The position numbers were made by a program, and so were the translations under genes. The notes under the pieces were generated by a model. It ran no database searches, was not told the DNA's origin, and worked only from the letters and a program-made list of their open reading frames with translations. Below are positions 9,371 through 17,081 of a stretch of DNA of 64,000 nt, one piece after another. Each line of letters opens with the position of its first letter. Position 1 is the stretch's first letter. Source of the stretch: Methylobacterium sp. Leaf125 (GTDB lineage Bacteria > Pseudomonadota > Alphaproteobacteria > Rhizobiales > Beijerinckiaceae); assembly GCF_001423085.1 (NCBI RefSeq), contig NZ_LMNU01000023.1, positions 124,100 through 188,099 of the forward strand, read 5' to 3'.

Positions 9371-10369
9371 GTGACCACGGCGGAGGAGACCCAGCGGGAT
9401 TCGGAGAGCGCGCTCTCCAATCCCTCCGCCGTCGGGCTCGTGGCCGTCATCATCGCGGCCACCGACGGCGAGCCGCGCGCCCTCACGGTCCAGGTCGGCG
9501 GTCAGGCCAGGGGCCGCTCGGACGGGCTCCCGGCGGGGCCCCTGGTGCCGGAGCACCCGACGCTGGAGCGCGGCCTGCGCGCCTGGGTCGAGCGCCAGAC
9601 CCACCAGCGCCTGGGCTATGTCGAGCAGCTCTACACCTTCGGCGACCGCGACCGGCAGGGCGACGATGCCGGCGGCCTGCATTCCCTGTCGGTGGCTTAC
9701 CTCGCCCTGGTGCGCGAGGTGCGCCCCGGCGGACTGGCGGAGGCCTCCTGGCGCAACTGGTACCGCTACCTGCCCTGGGAGGATTGGCGGGAGGGCCGGC
9801 CCGCATCGCTCGGCGAGATCGAGACCCAGCTCCTGGCCTGGGCCGAGCAGGCCCTCGACCCGAAGCTGCGCCGCCGGCGGGAGGACCGCCTCGGCCTGAC
9901 CTTCGGGCTCTGCGGCGGTGCCTGGAACGAGGAGCGCGTGCTGGAGCGCTACGAGCTGCTGTTCGAGGCCGGGCTGATCCCCGAGGCGCAGGGCCAGTCC
10001 GGCGAGGTCCGCGAGGCGGACGTCGCGATCACGGGCCAGCCCATGGCCCTCGATCATCGCCGCGTGCTCGCCACGGCCATCGGCCGCCTGCGCGGCAAGA
10101 TCAAGTACCGCCCGGTGGTGTTCGAGCTGATGCCCCCGACCTTCACGCTGTTCCAGCTCCAGCGCACGGTGGAGGCCCTGTCGGGCACCAACCTGCACAA
10201 GCAGAACTTCCGCCGCCTCGTGGCGCAGCAAGGCCTGGTGGAGGAAACCGACGACGTCACCAGCGGCGCCACCGGCCGGCCGGCCCGGCTCGTGCGCTTC
10301 CGGCGGGAGGTTCTGCTGGAGCGCCCGGCTCCGGGCTTCCGCCTGCGCCCGGCCCGCCGGCCCGCCTGA
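9371..10369 (+). CDS. nadQ: NadQ-type NAD biosynthesis regulator (Nudix-like plus winged helix)
   Basis: 332 residues from a GTG at 9371. The N-terminal ~150 residues resemble a Nudix-like ligand domain. The C-terminal part (about 235-310; FELMPPTFTLFQLQRTVEAL, LHKQNFRRLVAQQGLVEE) is the winged helix seen in NrtR/NadQ regulators. The protein resembles the COG4111 family placed upstream of nadABC in alphaproteobacteria and named NadQ. Its position immediately before nadABC, and the inverted repeats at 10441 and 10500, support a role as repressor of NAD synthesis. The effector is not visible from sequence. Confidence 0.82.
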   Translation: MTTAEETQRDSESALSNPSAVGLVAVIIAATDGEPRALTVQVGGQARGRSDGLPAGPLVPEHPTLERGLRAWVERQTHQRLGYVEQLYTFGDRDRQGDDAGGLHSLSVAYLALVREVRPGGLAEASWRNWYRYLPWEDWREGRPASLGEIETQLLAWAEQALDPKLRRRREDRLGLTFGLCGGAWNEERVLERYELLFEAGLIPEAQGQSGEVREADVAITGQPMALDHRRVLATAIGRLRGKIKYRPVVFELMPPTFTLFQLQRTVEALSGTNLHKQNFRRLVAQQGLVEETDDVTSGATGRPARLVRFRREVLLERPAPGFRLRPARRPA

Positions 10370-10440
10370 TCCGGCGAACACCCCTTACGGACCCCGATGA
10401 CATTCGCGGTGCAGCGTCATTTTCGCATCGCAAAAACGTT

Positions 10441-10457
10441 ATGCTCAAACCCTGCAT
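10441..10457. promoter_or_regulatory. Degenerate copy of the nadA operator
   Basis: The left arm ATGCTCAA is identical to the left arm of the perfect site at 10500. The right arm is only half conserved (CCCTGCAT against TTGAGCAT). It lies 59 bp upstream of the perfect site, between nadQ and nadA. A second, weaker NadQ contact is inferred. Confidence 0.5.
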
Positions 10458-10499
10458 ATCTGGACAAGGCGATCGGGGCCGCCTACGTTAGTCGGCACA

Positions 10500-10516
10500 A
10501 TGCTCAATTTGAGCAT
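10500..10516. promoter_or_regulatory. 17-bp inverted repeat, probable NadQ operator of nadABC
   Basis: The sequence ATGCTCAATTTGAGCAT has perfect 8-bp arms around a single central base. It ends 16 bp before the nadA ATG and just upstream of the ribosome binding site (GAGGA at ~10521), so bound protein would overlap the leader or promoter. Its position after nadQ and before nadABC makes NadQ the obvious candidate ligand. Confidence 0.75.
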
Positions 10517-10532
10517 AAGTGAGGACGCGTCA

Positions 10533-11630
10533 ATGGCGGCGACCAGTCTCCCGATCGGCCCGGCTTCTCGAGGTCTTCCTGCAAGCCAAGGTCTTCCCGC
10601 AGGCCAAGGTCTTCCTGCAGGCCAGGGTCCTCACGCGGGCCAGGAGTTTCCCGCGGGCTTTCCCCTGCCCGAGATCTACGCGCGCGTCAGCCGTCACGTG
10701 CCGGCGATCGAGTGGCCGGCCCTGGCCGGGGACGTCGCCGCGATCCTCGCGCTGAAGAAGACGCGCAACGCCGTCATCCTGGCGCACAACTACCAGGCGC
10801 CGGAGATCTTCCACACAGTGGCGGACATCGTCGGGGACAGCCTGGCGCTGGCCCGCGAGGCCGTGACGGTGGATGCGGACGTCATCGTGCTCGCCGGCGT
10901 CCACTTCATGGCCGAGACCGCCAAGCTCCTGAACCCGGGCAAGACGGTGCTGATTCCCGACAGTCGCGCCGGCTGTTCCCTGGCCGATTCGATCACGGCG
11001 GCGGACGTGCGCGGCTTGCGGGCGAAGTACCCCGGCGTTCCGATCGTCACCTACGTCAACACCTCGGCGGCGGTGAAGGCGGAATCCGACCTGTGCTGCA
11101 CGTCCGGCAACGCCGTCGAGGTGGTGCGCTCGCTGAACGCGCCGCGCGTGCTGATGATCCCGGACGAGTTCCTCGCCCAGAACGTCCAGGCGATGGTGCC
11201 GGAGGTGGAGATCCTGACCTGGGCGGGTCACTGCGAGGTGCACGAGCAGTTCACGCCCGCCGACATCCGCGAGGTGCGCGAGAGCTATCCGGGCGTCACC
11301 GTCATCACCCACCCGGAATGCCCGCCGGAGGTCGTCGCCGAGGCCGATTTCTCGGGCTCGACCGCGATGATGATGAACTTCGTCCTGGAAAAGCGGCCCA
11401 AGCAGGTGGTGCTCGTGACCGAGTGCTCCATGGGCGACAACATCGCGGCGGCCAATCCGGACATCGAGTTCATCAAGCCCTGCAACCTGTGCCCGCACAT
11501 GAAGCGCATGAGCCTGAAGAACATCCGTCACGCCCTGGAGACCATGACCCAGGAGGTCACCGTGGAGCCCGAACTCGCCGAGCGCGCCCGGATGGCGGTG
11601 GAGCGCATGCTCGCGGTGCGGACGCGATGA
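10533..11630 (+). CDS. nadA: Quinolinate synthase A
   Basis: 365 residues from the ATG at 10533, chosen because a GAGGA ribosome site lies 8 bp upstream; an ATG at 10500 falls inside the operator. The conserved 4Fe-4S ligand regions are present ([28 protein letters not shown]), as is the substrate-binding [11 protein letters not shown]. It condenses iminoaspartate with DHAP to quinolinate. The first ~45 residues are an in-frame six-residue repeat (GLPAGQ-like, five copies) not found in usual NadA. The stop overlaps the nadB start (ATGA). Confidence 0.95.
   Translation: MAATSLPIGPASRGLPASQGLPAGQGLPAGQGPHAGQEFPAGFPLPEIYARVSRHVPAIEWPALAGDVAAILALKKTRNAVILAHNYQAPEIFHTVADIVGDSLALAREAVTVDADVIVLAGVHFMAETAKLLNPGKTVLIPDSRAGCSLADSITAADVRGLRAKYPGVPIVTYVNTSAAVKAESDLCCTSGNAVEVVRSLNAPRVLMIPDEFLAQNVQAMVPEVEILTWAGHCEVHEQFTPADIREVRESYPGVTVITHPECPPEVVAEADFSGSTAMMMNFVLEKRPKQVVLVTECSMGDNIAAANPDIEFIKPCNLCPHMKRMSLKNIRHALETMTQEVTVEPELAERARMAVERMLAVRTR
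10572..10661 (+). repeat. 18-bp tandem repeat inside the nadA 5' end
   Basis: About five units of 18 bp (starts 10572, 10590, 10608, 10626, 10644). The first three are nearly identical (GGTCTTCC-type), and the fourth and fifth degenerate. The period keeps the frame and codes [30 protein letters not shown]. Confidence 0.9.
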
Positions 11631-13171
11631 ACGCGCACGCCCCCTTCTCCTTCGCGCTTCCGGGTTCGGACCGGATCATCGTCATCGGTGCCGGCATCGC
11701 CGGCCTCGCCACGGCCCTGCGCCTCGCGCCGCGCCCCGTCACCCTGGTCACCGCCGCGCCCCTGGGGTTCGGCACCGCCACCGGCTGGGCGCAGGGCGGC
11801 ATCGCCGCCGCCATGGGCAGCGACGACGCCCCAGCCCTGCACGCCGCCGACACCGTGGCAGCGGGCGCCGGCCTGACCGAGGCGGACGTCGCCCTGCGCG
11901 TCGCCGCGGCCGGCCCCGGCCTGATCGACTGGCTCGTCGGCCTCGCGGCCCCCTTCGACCGGGACGCCGCCGGCGCGCTCGCCCTCGGCCTCGAGGCGGC
12001 CCACTCGCGCCGCCGCATCGTCCGGGCCGGCGGGGATTCCACCGGCCGGATGGTGCTCGAAACCCTGGTCCGGGTGGTCGCGCGCACGCCCTCCGTCACG
12101 CTCCTCGTGGCCTCGGCCCGCGACCTGATGCGGGATGCCCGCGGTGCCGTGGCCGGCGTGGTCTGCGAGCGCGACGGCCTGCGCTTCCCCCTGCCCGGCC
12201 GGGCCGTCGTCCTGGCCACCGGCGGGGTCGGAGCGCTCTATGCCTCGACCACCAACCCGCGGGGCGCCACCGGGCGAGGCCTCGCCCTGGCGGCCCGGGC
12301 CGGCGCCGTGCTGCGCGACATGGAGTTCGTGCAGTTTCACCCCACCGCCATCGCCACCGGCGCGGACCCGATGCCGCTGGCCACCGAAGCCCTGCGCGGC
12401 GAGGGCGCGCGGCTGATCGACGAGACCGGCGCGCCCGTCATGGCCGGCATCGCCGGCGGCGATCTCGCCCCGCGGGACGTGGTGGCGCGGGGCATCTTCC
12501 AGGCGCAGGCGCGCGGCGCGCAGGTCTTCCTCGATTGCCGGGGCGATCTCGGTGTCCGCATGGCCACGCGGTTTCCCACCGTCGCCGGCCTCTGCGCCGC
12601 GGCCGGCATCGATCCGCGCGTCGCGGCGATCCCGGTCCGGCCCGCCGCGCATTACCACATGGGCGGCGTGAAGGTGGACGCGACCGGTGCGAGCACGGTG
12701 CCGGGCCTGTTCGCCTGCGGCGAGGTCGCCTCGACCGGGCTGCACGGCGCCAACCGGCTCGCCAGCAACTCGCTGCTCGAAGCGATGGCCTTCGCGCCGG
12801 CGATCGCCGAGGCCGCCGCCGCGGTGCCGGCCCCGGGCCAGGCCCGCGCCGAGGCCGCGACGCCCCGAAGCGAAGGGGATTACGAGGTCCTGCGCGCCGT
12901 GATGGAGCGGCAGGTGGGCGTGGTGCGCGAGGCCGACGGCCTGGCGGACGCCGTCCGTCACCTCGCCCCGGCGGCACGGGCCGGCTGCGACGCCGCCCTG
13001 ACGAGCCTCTTGATCGCGGCCTCGGCCCTGTCGCGGCGGGAGAGCCGCGGCGCGCACTGGCGCAGCGATCATCCCGCTCAGGAGGCGCCGGTGCATACCG
13101 AGCTGGCGCTGTCCGACCTCTGGGCGATGGCCGAGGCGGTCGAGCCCGGCCAGGCCGTCGTCGCCGCCTGA
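11627..13171 (+). CDS. nadB: L-aspartate oxidase
   Basis: 514 residues. The N-terminal FAD-binding Rossmann motif is [15 protein letters not shown]. The succinate-dehydrogenase-like flavoprotein signature is present in [32 protein letters not shown] and [20 protein letters not shown]. It oxidises aspartate to iminoaspartate for NadA. It is translationally coupled to nadA through an ATGA overlap. The C-terminal helical domain is present but short. Confidence 0.95.
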   Translation: MNAHAPFSFALPGSDRIIVIGAGIAGLATALRLAPRPVTLVTAAPLGFGTATGWAQGGIAAAMGSDDAPALHAADTVAAGAGLTEADVALRVAAAGPGLIDWLVGLAAPFDRDAAGALALGLEAAHSRRRIVRAGGDSTGRMVLETLVRVVARTPSVTLLVASARDLMRDARGAVAGVVCERDGLRFPLPGRAVVLATGGVGALYASTTNPRGATGRGLALAARAGAVLRDMEFVQFHPTAIATGADPMPLATEALRGEGARLIDETGAPVMAGIAGGDLAPRDVVARGIFQAQARGAQVFLDCRGDLGVRMATRFPTVAGLCAAAGIDPRVAAIPVRPAAHYHMGGVKVDATGASTVPGLFACGEVASTGLHGANRLASNSLLEAMAFAPAIAEAAAAVPAPGQARAEAATPRSEGDYEVLRAVMERQVGVVREADGLADAVRHLAPAARAGCDAALTSLLIAASALSRRESRGAHWRSDHPAQEAPVHTELALSDLWAMAEAVEPGQAVVAA

Positions 13172-13239
13172 GCCCTGCGAATCCGGACCGGCTTCAACAC
13201 CGAGGCCGGCCCCGCGTCCTCCGTACCGGAAGCTGGACC

Positions 13240-14103
13240 ATGTCCGACCCCTCAGAGCTGCCTCCCCTGCCCCGCCTGATGGTGGAGCCCATCGTCCGCG
13301 CGGCGCTGCTGGAAGATCTCGGCCGGGCCGGCGACATCACGACCGACGCCATCGTGCCGGCCAGCGCCCGCCTGGACGGCGTCATCGCCGCCCGCCAGGA
13401 CGGGGTGATCTCCGGCGTCGATACGGCGGTGATCGCCTTCGGGCTGATCGACCCGAGCGTCGCCGTGACGGTGGAGCGCGGCGACGGCACGCGGGTGAAG
13501 CCGGGCGACGTGGTGATCCGCCTCGCCGGGCCGGCCCGGGCCATCCTCACCGCCGAGCGCGTCGCCCTCAATCTCCTGTGCCGCATGTCCGGCGTCGCCA
13601 CCGCGACCGCCTCCCTCGTCGAGGCGGCCCGGCCCCACGGCAAGGCCCGCATCGTCTGCACCCGCAAGACCACCCCGGGCCTGCGCGCCCTGGAGAAGCA
13701 CGCGGTGCGCGCCGGGGGCGGCTCGAACCACCGCTACGGCCTCGACGACGCCGTGCTGATCAAGGACAACCACGTCGCCGTGGCCGGCGGCATCGTCCCG
13801 GCGATCACGCGCGCCCGGGCCTATGCCGGCCACCTCGTGAAGATCGAGGTGGAGGTCGACACCCTGGCGCAGCTGGAGCAGGCGCTCTCGGTGAATGCCG
13901 ACGCGGTGCTCCTCGATAACATGTCCCCGCAGCAGCTCGCCGAGGCCGTGGCGATGATCGACGGCAGGGCCATCGCGGAGGCCTCGGGCCGGATCAACCG
14001 CGAAACCGTGGGCGCCGTGGCCGCCTCCGGCGTCGACCTGATCTCGTGCGGCTGGATCACCCACAGCGCGCCGATCATCGACCTCGGCCTCGACGCGGTC
14101 TGA
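13240..14103 (+). CDS. nadC: Nicotinate-nucleotide pyrophosphorylase (carboxylating)
   Basis: 287 residues from the ATG at 13240, normal length. The QPRTase motifs CTRKTTPGLRALEKHAVRAG, GGSNHRYGLDDAVLIKDNH and ADAVLLDNMSP are intact. It converts quinolinate and PRPP to nicotinate mononucleotide. It closes the nadABC operon, 68 bp after nadB. Confidence 0.95.
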   Translation: MSDPSELPPLPRLMVEPIVRAALLEDLGRAGDITTDAIVPASARLDGVIAARQDGVISGVDTAVIAFGLIDPSVAVTVERGDGTRVKPGDVVIRLAGPARAILTAERVALNLLCRMSGVATATASLVEAARPHGKARIVCTRKTTPGLRALEKHAVRAGGGSNHRYGLDDAVLIKDNHVAVAGGIVPAITRARAYAGHLVKIEVEVDTLAQLEQALSVNADAVLLDNMSPQQLAEAVAMIDGRAIAEASGRINRETVGAVAASGVDLISCGWITHSAPIIDLGLDAV

Positions 14104-14293
14104 GGAACGCCCCACGGCCAAGGTGCCACGGTGTTGCCATGAAATCACGACGCCGCGGCAAGCGTCGCTGCGGTGCGAATTCGGCTTGGCTTTGAAGCGT
14201 GAGCGTTTACGTCTTGGGCACACTTCGCACCGTAACGTGCGTCAAGTTTTCCAAGCCGTTTCCACAGAATACGTTCGCCTTTGAGAGGCTCCG

Positions 14294-14959
14294 ATGCGCC
14301 GTTTCGCCCCCGCCCTGACCGGGCTCGTCTGCGCGCTGGGCGCGTGGGCGTCGCCCGCCGCCGCCTACGAGATCGACCCGCTCACCCGTCAGCCGCTGGA
14401 TAACGCCCTGGTGATCCGGGTGCGGCCACAGAACGAGCCCGTCGCGCTCCCGACCGCCAACGCCTCCCTGCCGGCCGTCGACCCGATGGCCCCGTCCTCG
14501 GCCGTGCCGCAGATGTCGGCGATCCAGCGCGAGGAAGTCGCCTACGCCGGCAGCTACGCCCCGGGCACCATCGTGGTCTCCACCGGCGAACGGCGCCTCT
14601 ACTACGTGCTGGGCGACGGCAAGGCCCTGCGCTACGGCGTCGGCGTCGGCCGCCCGGGCTTCACCTGGGGTGGCGTGCAGACCATCACCATGAAGCGCGA
14701 GTGGCCCGATTGGCGTCCCCCGGCCGAGATGCTGCGCCGCCGTCCCGACCTGCCGCGCTTCATGAAGGGCGGCATCGAGAACCCGCTCGGCGCCCGCGCC
14801 ATGTACCTCGGCAACTCGATCTACCGCATCCACGGCTCGAACGAGCCGGAGACGATCGGCACCGCCGTGTCCTCGGGCTGCATCCGCATGACCAACGACG
14901 ACGTGGCCGATCTCTACACCCGCGCCAAGGTCGGCGCGAAGGTCATCGTCCAGCGCTGA
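14294..14959 (+). CDS. L,D-transpeptidase (YkuD), secreted
   Basis: 221 residues with a Sec signal peptide (MRRFAPALTGLVCALGAWA, cleavage near SPAAA-Y). The YkuD domain covers about residues 90-220. The catalytic stretch IHGSNEPETIGTAVSSGCIR contains the conserved His, Ser, Gly and catalytic Cys, and is followed by MTNDDVADLYTRAKVG. It forms 3-3 peptidoglycan crosslinks or attaches proteins in the periplasm. It has its own 190-bp upstream region and a strong terminator downstream. Confidence 0.93.
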   Translation: MRRFAPALTGLVCALGAWASPAAAYEIDPLTRQPLDNALVIRVRPQNEPVALPTANASLPAVDPMAPSSAVPQMSAIQREEVAYAGSYAPGTIVVSTGERRLYYVLGDGKALRYGVGVGRPGFTWGGVQTITMKREWPDWRPPAEMLRRRPDLPRFMKGGIENPLGARAMYLGNSIYRIHGSNEPETIGTAVSSGCIRMTNDDVADLYTRAKVGAKVIVQR

Positions 14960-14977
14960 GCCTTTCGGCACGAAGTG

Positions 14978-15023
14978 AAGAACGAAGAAGGGCCGGTGGA
15001 AACACCGGCCCTTCTTCGTTCTT
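14978..15023. terminator. Strong bidirectional terminator hairpin
   Basis: A perfect 21-bp inverted repeat (left arm 14978-14998, right arm 15003-15023) encloses a GAAA tetraloop. The outer arms are A-rich on the left and T-rich on the right (…CTTCTTCGTTCTT), giving U-rich tails in both directions. It sits between the L,D-transpeptidase gene and the convergent small membrane genes. Confidence 0.9.
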
Positions 15024-15046
15024 GCCCGACGCAGACGCGTCGGCTC

Positions 15047-15148
15047 TCACTTCGACGATTGATGACGATCCCACCGCATGGCGGCATAGCCCATGACCAC
15101 GACGGTCAAGGGCAAGACGATGTTGGCGAAGAGCCAGAGTCCGGTCAC
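15047..15148 (-). CDS. 33-aa single-pass membrane peptide
   Basis: The GTG at 15148 overlaps the stop of the upstream 92-aa gene (GTGA). A strong ribosome site (GGGGAGGA) sits about 6 bp before it. The peptide begins VTGLWLFANIVLPLTVVVMG, one clear transmembrane segment, and ends in a charged tail (RWDRHQSSK). No known family is recognised. Translational coupling with the 92-aa membrane protein suggests the two act together. Confidence 0.6.
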   Translation of the reverse strand: MTGLWLFANIVLPLTVVVMGYAAMRWDRHQSSK

Positions 15149-15423
15149 CTGATCCTCCCCAGAACCTGACGGGCCATCATGTGGAGCAGCGCCGCGGCCG
15201 TGAGCCAGGAGAATGCGCCGAGCGCGAACAGAAAGCCATGTCCACCAAAGACCACCTGTCCCAATCCATATAGGGCAGCGGCCGTCGGGCCCAAGACACC
15301 GACCGTGACGCAAGCGGTCGATGCCCTGTCCAGGGCGTTCGCCAGAAGTTTCGCGCGCTCGTTGGCGATCGCCGCCTGACGCTTCCCGCTATCCGAAGCC
15401 GGGATCGACGCTTCAGAGCCCAT
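15145..15423 (-). CDS. 92-aa small membrane protein
   Basis: The N-terminus is a charged helix (residues ~1-35; SGKRQAAIANERAKLLANAL). Two transmembrane segments follow (about 36-58 and 62-82; TVGVLGPTAAALYGLG and GFLFALGAFSWLTAAALLH), then a short basic tail. No known family is recognised. It overlaps the 33-aa peptide gene by four bases, and DUF6460 lies 37 bp upstream on the same strand, so the three may be one transcript. Confidence 0.65.
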   Translation of the reverse strand: MGSEASIPASDSGKRQAAIANERAKLLANALDRASTACVTVGVLGPTAAALYGLGQVVFGGHGFLFALGAFSWLTAAALLHMMARQVLGRIR

Positions 15424-15460
15424 CCCCGCCTCCGCTCGGATCAGCCGCCCTTCGGACCCG

Positions 15461-15808
15461 CTACTTCGACACCGCGAAGAAGCGCGACAGGAGCCAGAGC
15501 GGCACCACCACGACCGCGCCGGCGAGGATCCAGCGGCCGAAATCGTGGAAGGTGGCGAGGCCGAGGTCGATCAGGGTCCGGACCGCGTCGTAGGCGTGCC
15601 AGAACAGCAGGCCGGGGGTGACGCCCAGGGTCGCCATCACGGCGCCCACCAGCACCGACAGGAACAACAGCTTCATGAAGACGGCGGCGGGCGAGCCGCC
15701 GAGGAAGCGCCGCAGGGCCGAGCGCCGGCCCTGCTCCGGGAACGGCGTGCCGGCATAGGGCTGGCCTCCGTAGGGCGGCGGGCGGCGCGGATCGTGGTCG
15801 AGCGTCAT
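15461..15808 (-). CDS. DUF6460 family small membrane protein
   Basis: 115 residues. The N-terminal ~30 residues are Pro/Gly/Tyr-rich and cytosolic (DPRRPPPYGGQPYAG). Two hydrophobic segments follow (about 44-68, VFMKLLFLSVLVGAVMATLG, and 90-110, GRWILAGAVVVVPLWLLS). It resembles the DUF6460 proteins common in Methylobacterium and relatives. No function is known. The family assignment is from memory of the pattern. Confidence 0.7.
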   Translation of the reverse strand: MTLDHDPRRPPPYGGQPYAGTPFPEQGRRSALRRFLGGSPAAVFMKLLFLSVLVGAVMATLGVTPGLLFWHAYDAVRTLIDLGLATFHDFGRWILAGAVVVVPLWLLSRFFAVSK

Positions 15809-16118
15809 CGGGTCCTATCCCTTGGCCGTCATCCTGGCCGTGCGTCCCGCAGATTCTTGCGGCAGACTCTTCCGGCCGATTCTCGGGGCCGTGCCCTGGG
15901 GCCGTGCGGTGCCGCCTCTCAACCCGGGGAACCCGGCGGAACCGTGACGCGGGCGACACAGTTTGCACGAAACACGACACATGCGAGAGCGTAACGCGTT
16001 TTCGCAGGGAGGACGGATGGCACCGTCGCGTGCACGGTCCCATCTTAGGATGCGATCTGCGTCGTCCCCCATCGCTTCTCGCCCCGCAGACTGACCCGTC
16101 CATGAAACGAACCGCTCC
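15809..16118. other. Divergent intergenic region, no gene seen
   Basis: 310 bp separates the DUF6460 gene (minus) from the esterase gene (plus). It should contain both promoters. I see no long hairpin, repeat or supported small gene in it. Confidence 0.5.
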
Positions 16119-17081
16119 ATGATCGACCACGCCCTGTTCGATCCGGCGATGATCGATCCCGAGACCCAGCGCCTGAACGCCGAGATCGTGGTCGCGCATG
16201 CCGCGCTGACCGATCCGTGGGCGATCCCCATGACCGAGGTCCGGGCCCGCCGGCGCCAGGGCACGCAGGCCTCGCCGGCCATGCCGCGCAGCGCCCGGGC
16301 CGAGATCCTGACCATCGACGGGCCCGCCGGCCCCCTGCAGCTACGCGTCATCCGCCCCGATGCCCGCAAATGGACGAAGCTACGCGGCGCCTACCTGCAC
16401 ATCCATCGCGGTGGCTGGGTCTGGGGCTCGGCCGACGAGCAGGACCCCTGGCTGGAGCGCATCGCCGACATCTGCGGCTTCGTCTGCCTGTCGGTGGAAT
16501 ACCGCCTCGCCCCCGAGCATCCCTACCCGGCGGCCCTCGAGGATTGCGAGGCCGCCGCCCTCTGGCTCGCCGGTCCCGGCCGCGCCGAGTTCGGCATCTC
16601 CGCCCTCACCATCGGGGGCGAATCCGCCGGGGCGCAGCTCGCCGTGATGGTGCTCCTGCGGCTGCGCGACCGGCACGGCCTGCCCCGCGCCTTCCGGGGG
16701 GCCAACCTGAATGCCGGCTTCTTCGACCTCGGCCTCACCCCGAGCGTGCGCAACTGGGGCGACGAGCGCCTGGTGGTGAACACCCAGGACCTGACCAACT
16801 TCGCCAACGTCTACGTCCGTGAGGGCATCGACCGCCGCCGGCCCGACGTCTCCCCGGTCTATGCCGACCTGAAGGGCCTGCCGCCGGCGCTGTTCACCGT
16901 GGGCACCCACGATCCGCTCCTCGACGACACGCTCTACATGTCGGCCCGCTGGGCGGCCGCCGGCAATGGCGGGCACACGGCGATCTATCCGGGCGGCTGC
17001 CACATCTTCGTGCGCTATCCCGGGGCGATGACCGAGCGGGCGCTGGAGCTGATCGACCGCTTCCTGATGGCCCTGGCCTGA
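16119..17081 (+). CDS. Alpha/beta hydrolase (HSL-type esterase)
   Basis: 320 residues. The oxyanion-hole motif is HIHRGGWVWG (HRGGW, where the family usually has HGGGW). The nucleophile elbow is GGESAGAQ. The acid is in GTHDPLLDD and the histidine in YPGGCHIF, so the triad is complete. YRLAPEHPYPAALED is typical of hormone-sensitive-lipase-type carboxylesterases. Cytosolic, with no signal peptide. The substrate is unknown. The stop overlaps the proposed start of the helicase gene. Confidence 0.9.
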   Translation: MIDHALFDPAMIDPETQRLNAEIVVAHAALTDPWAIPMTEVRARRRQGTQASPAMPRSARAEILTIDGPAGPLQLRVIRPDARKWTKLRGAYLHIHRGGWVWGSADEQDPWLERIADICGFVCLSVEYRLAPEHPYPAALEDCEAAALWLAGPGRAEFGISALTIGGESAGAQLAVMVLLRLRDRHGLPRAFRGANLNAGFFDLGLTPSVRNWGDERLVVNTQDLTNFANVYVREGIDRRRPDVSPVYADLKGLPPALFTVGTHDPLLDDTLYMSARWAAAGNGGHTAIYPGGCHIFVRYPGAMTERALELIDRFLMALA

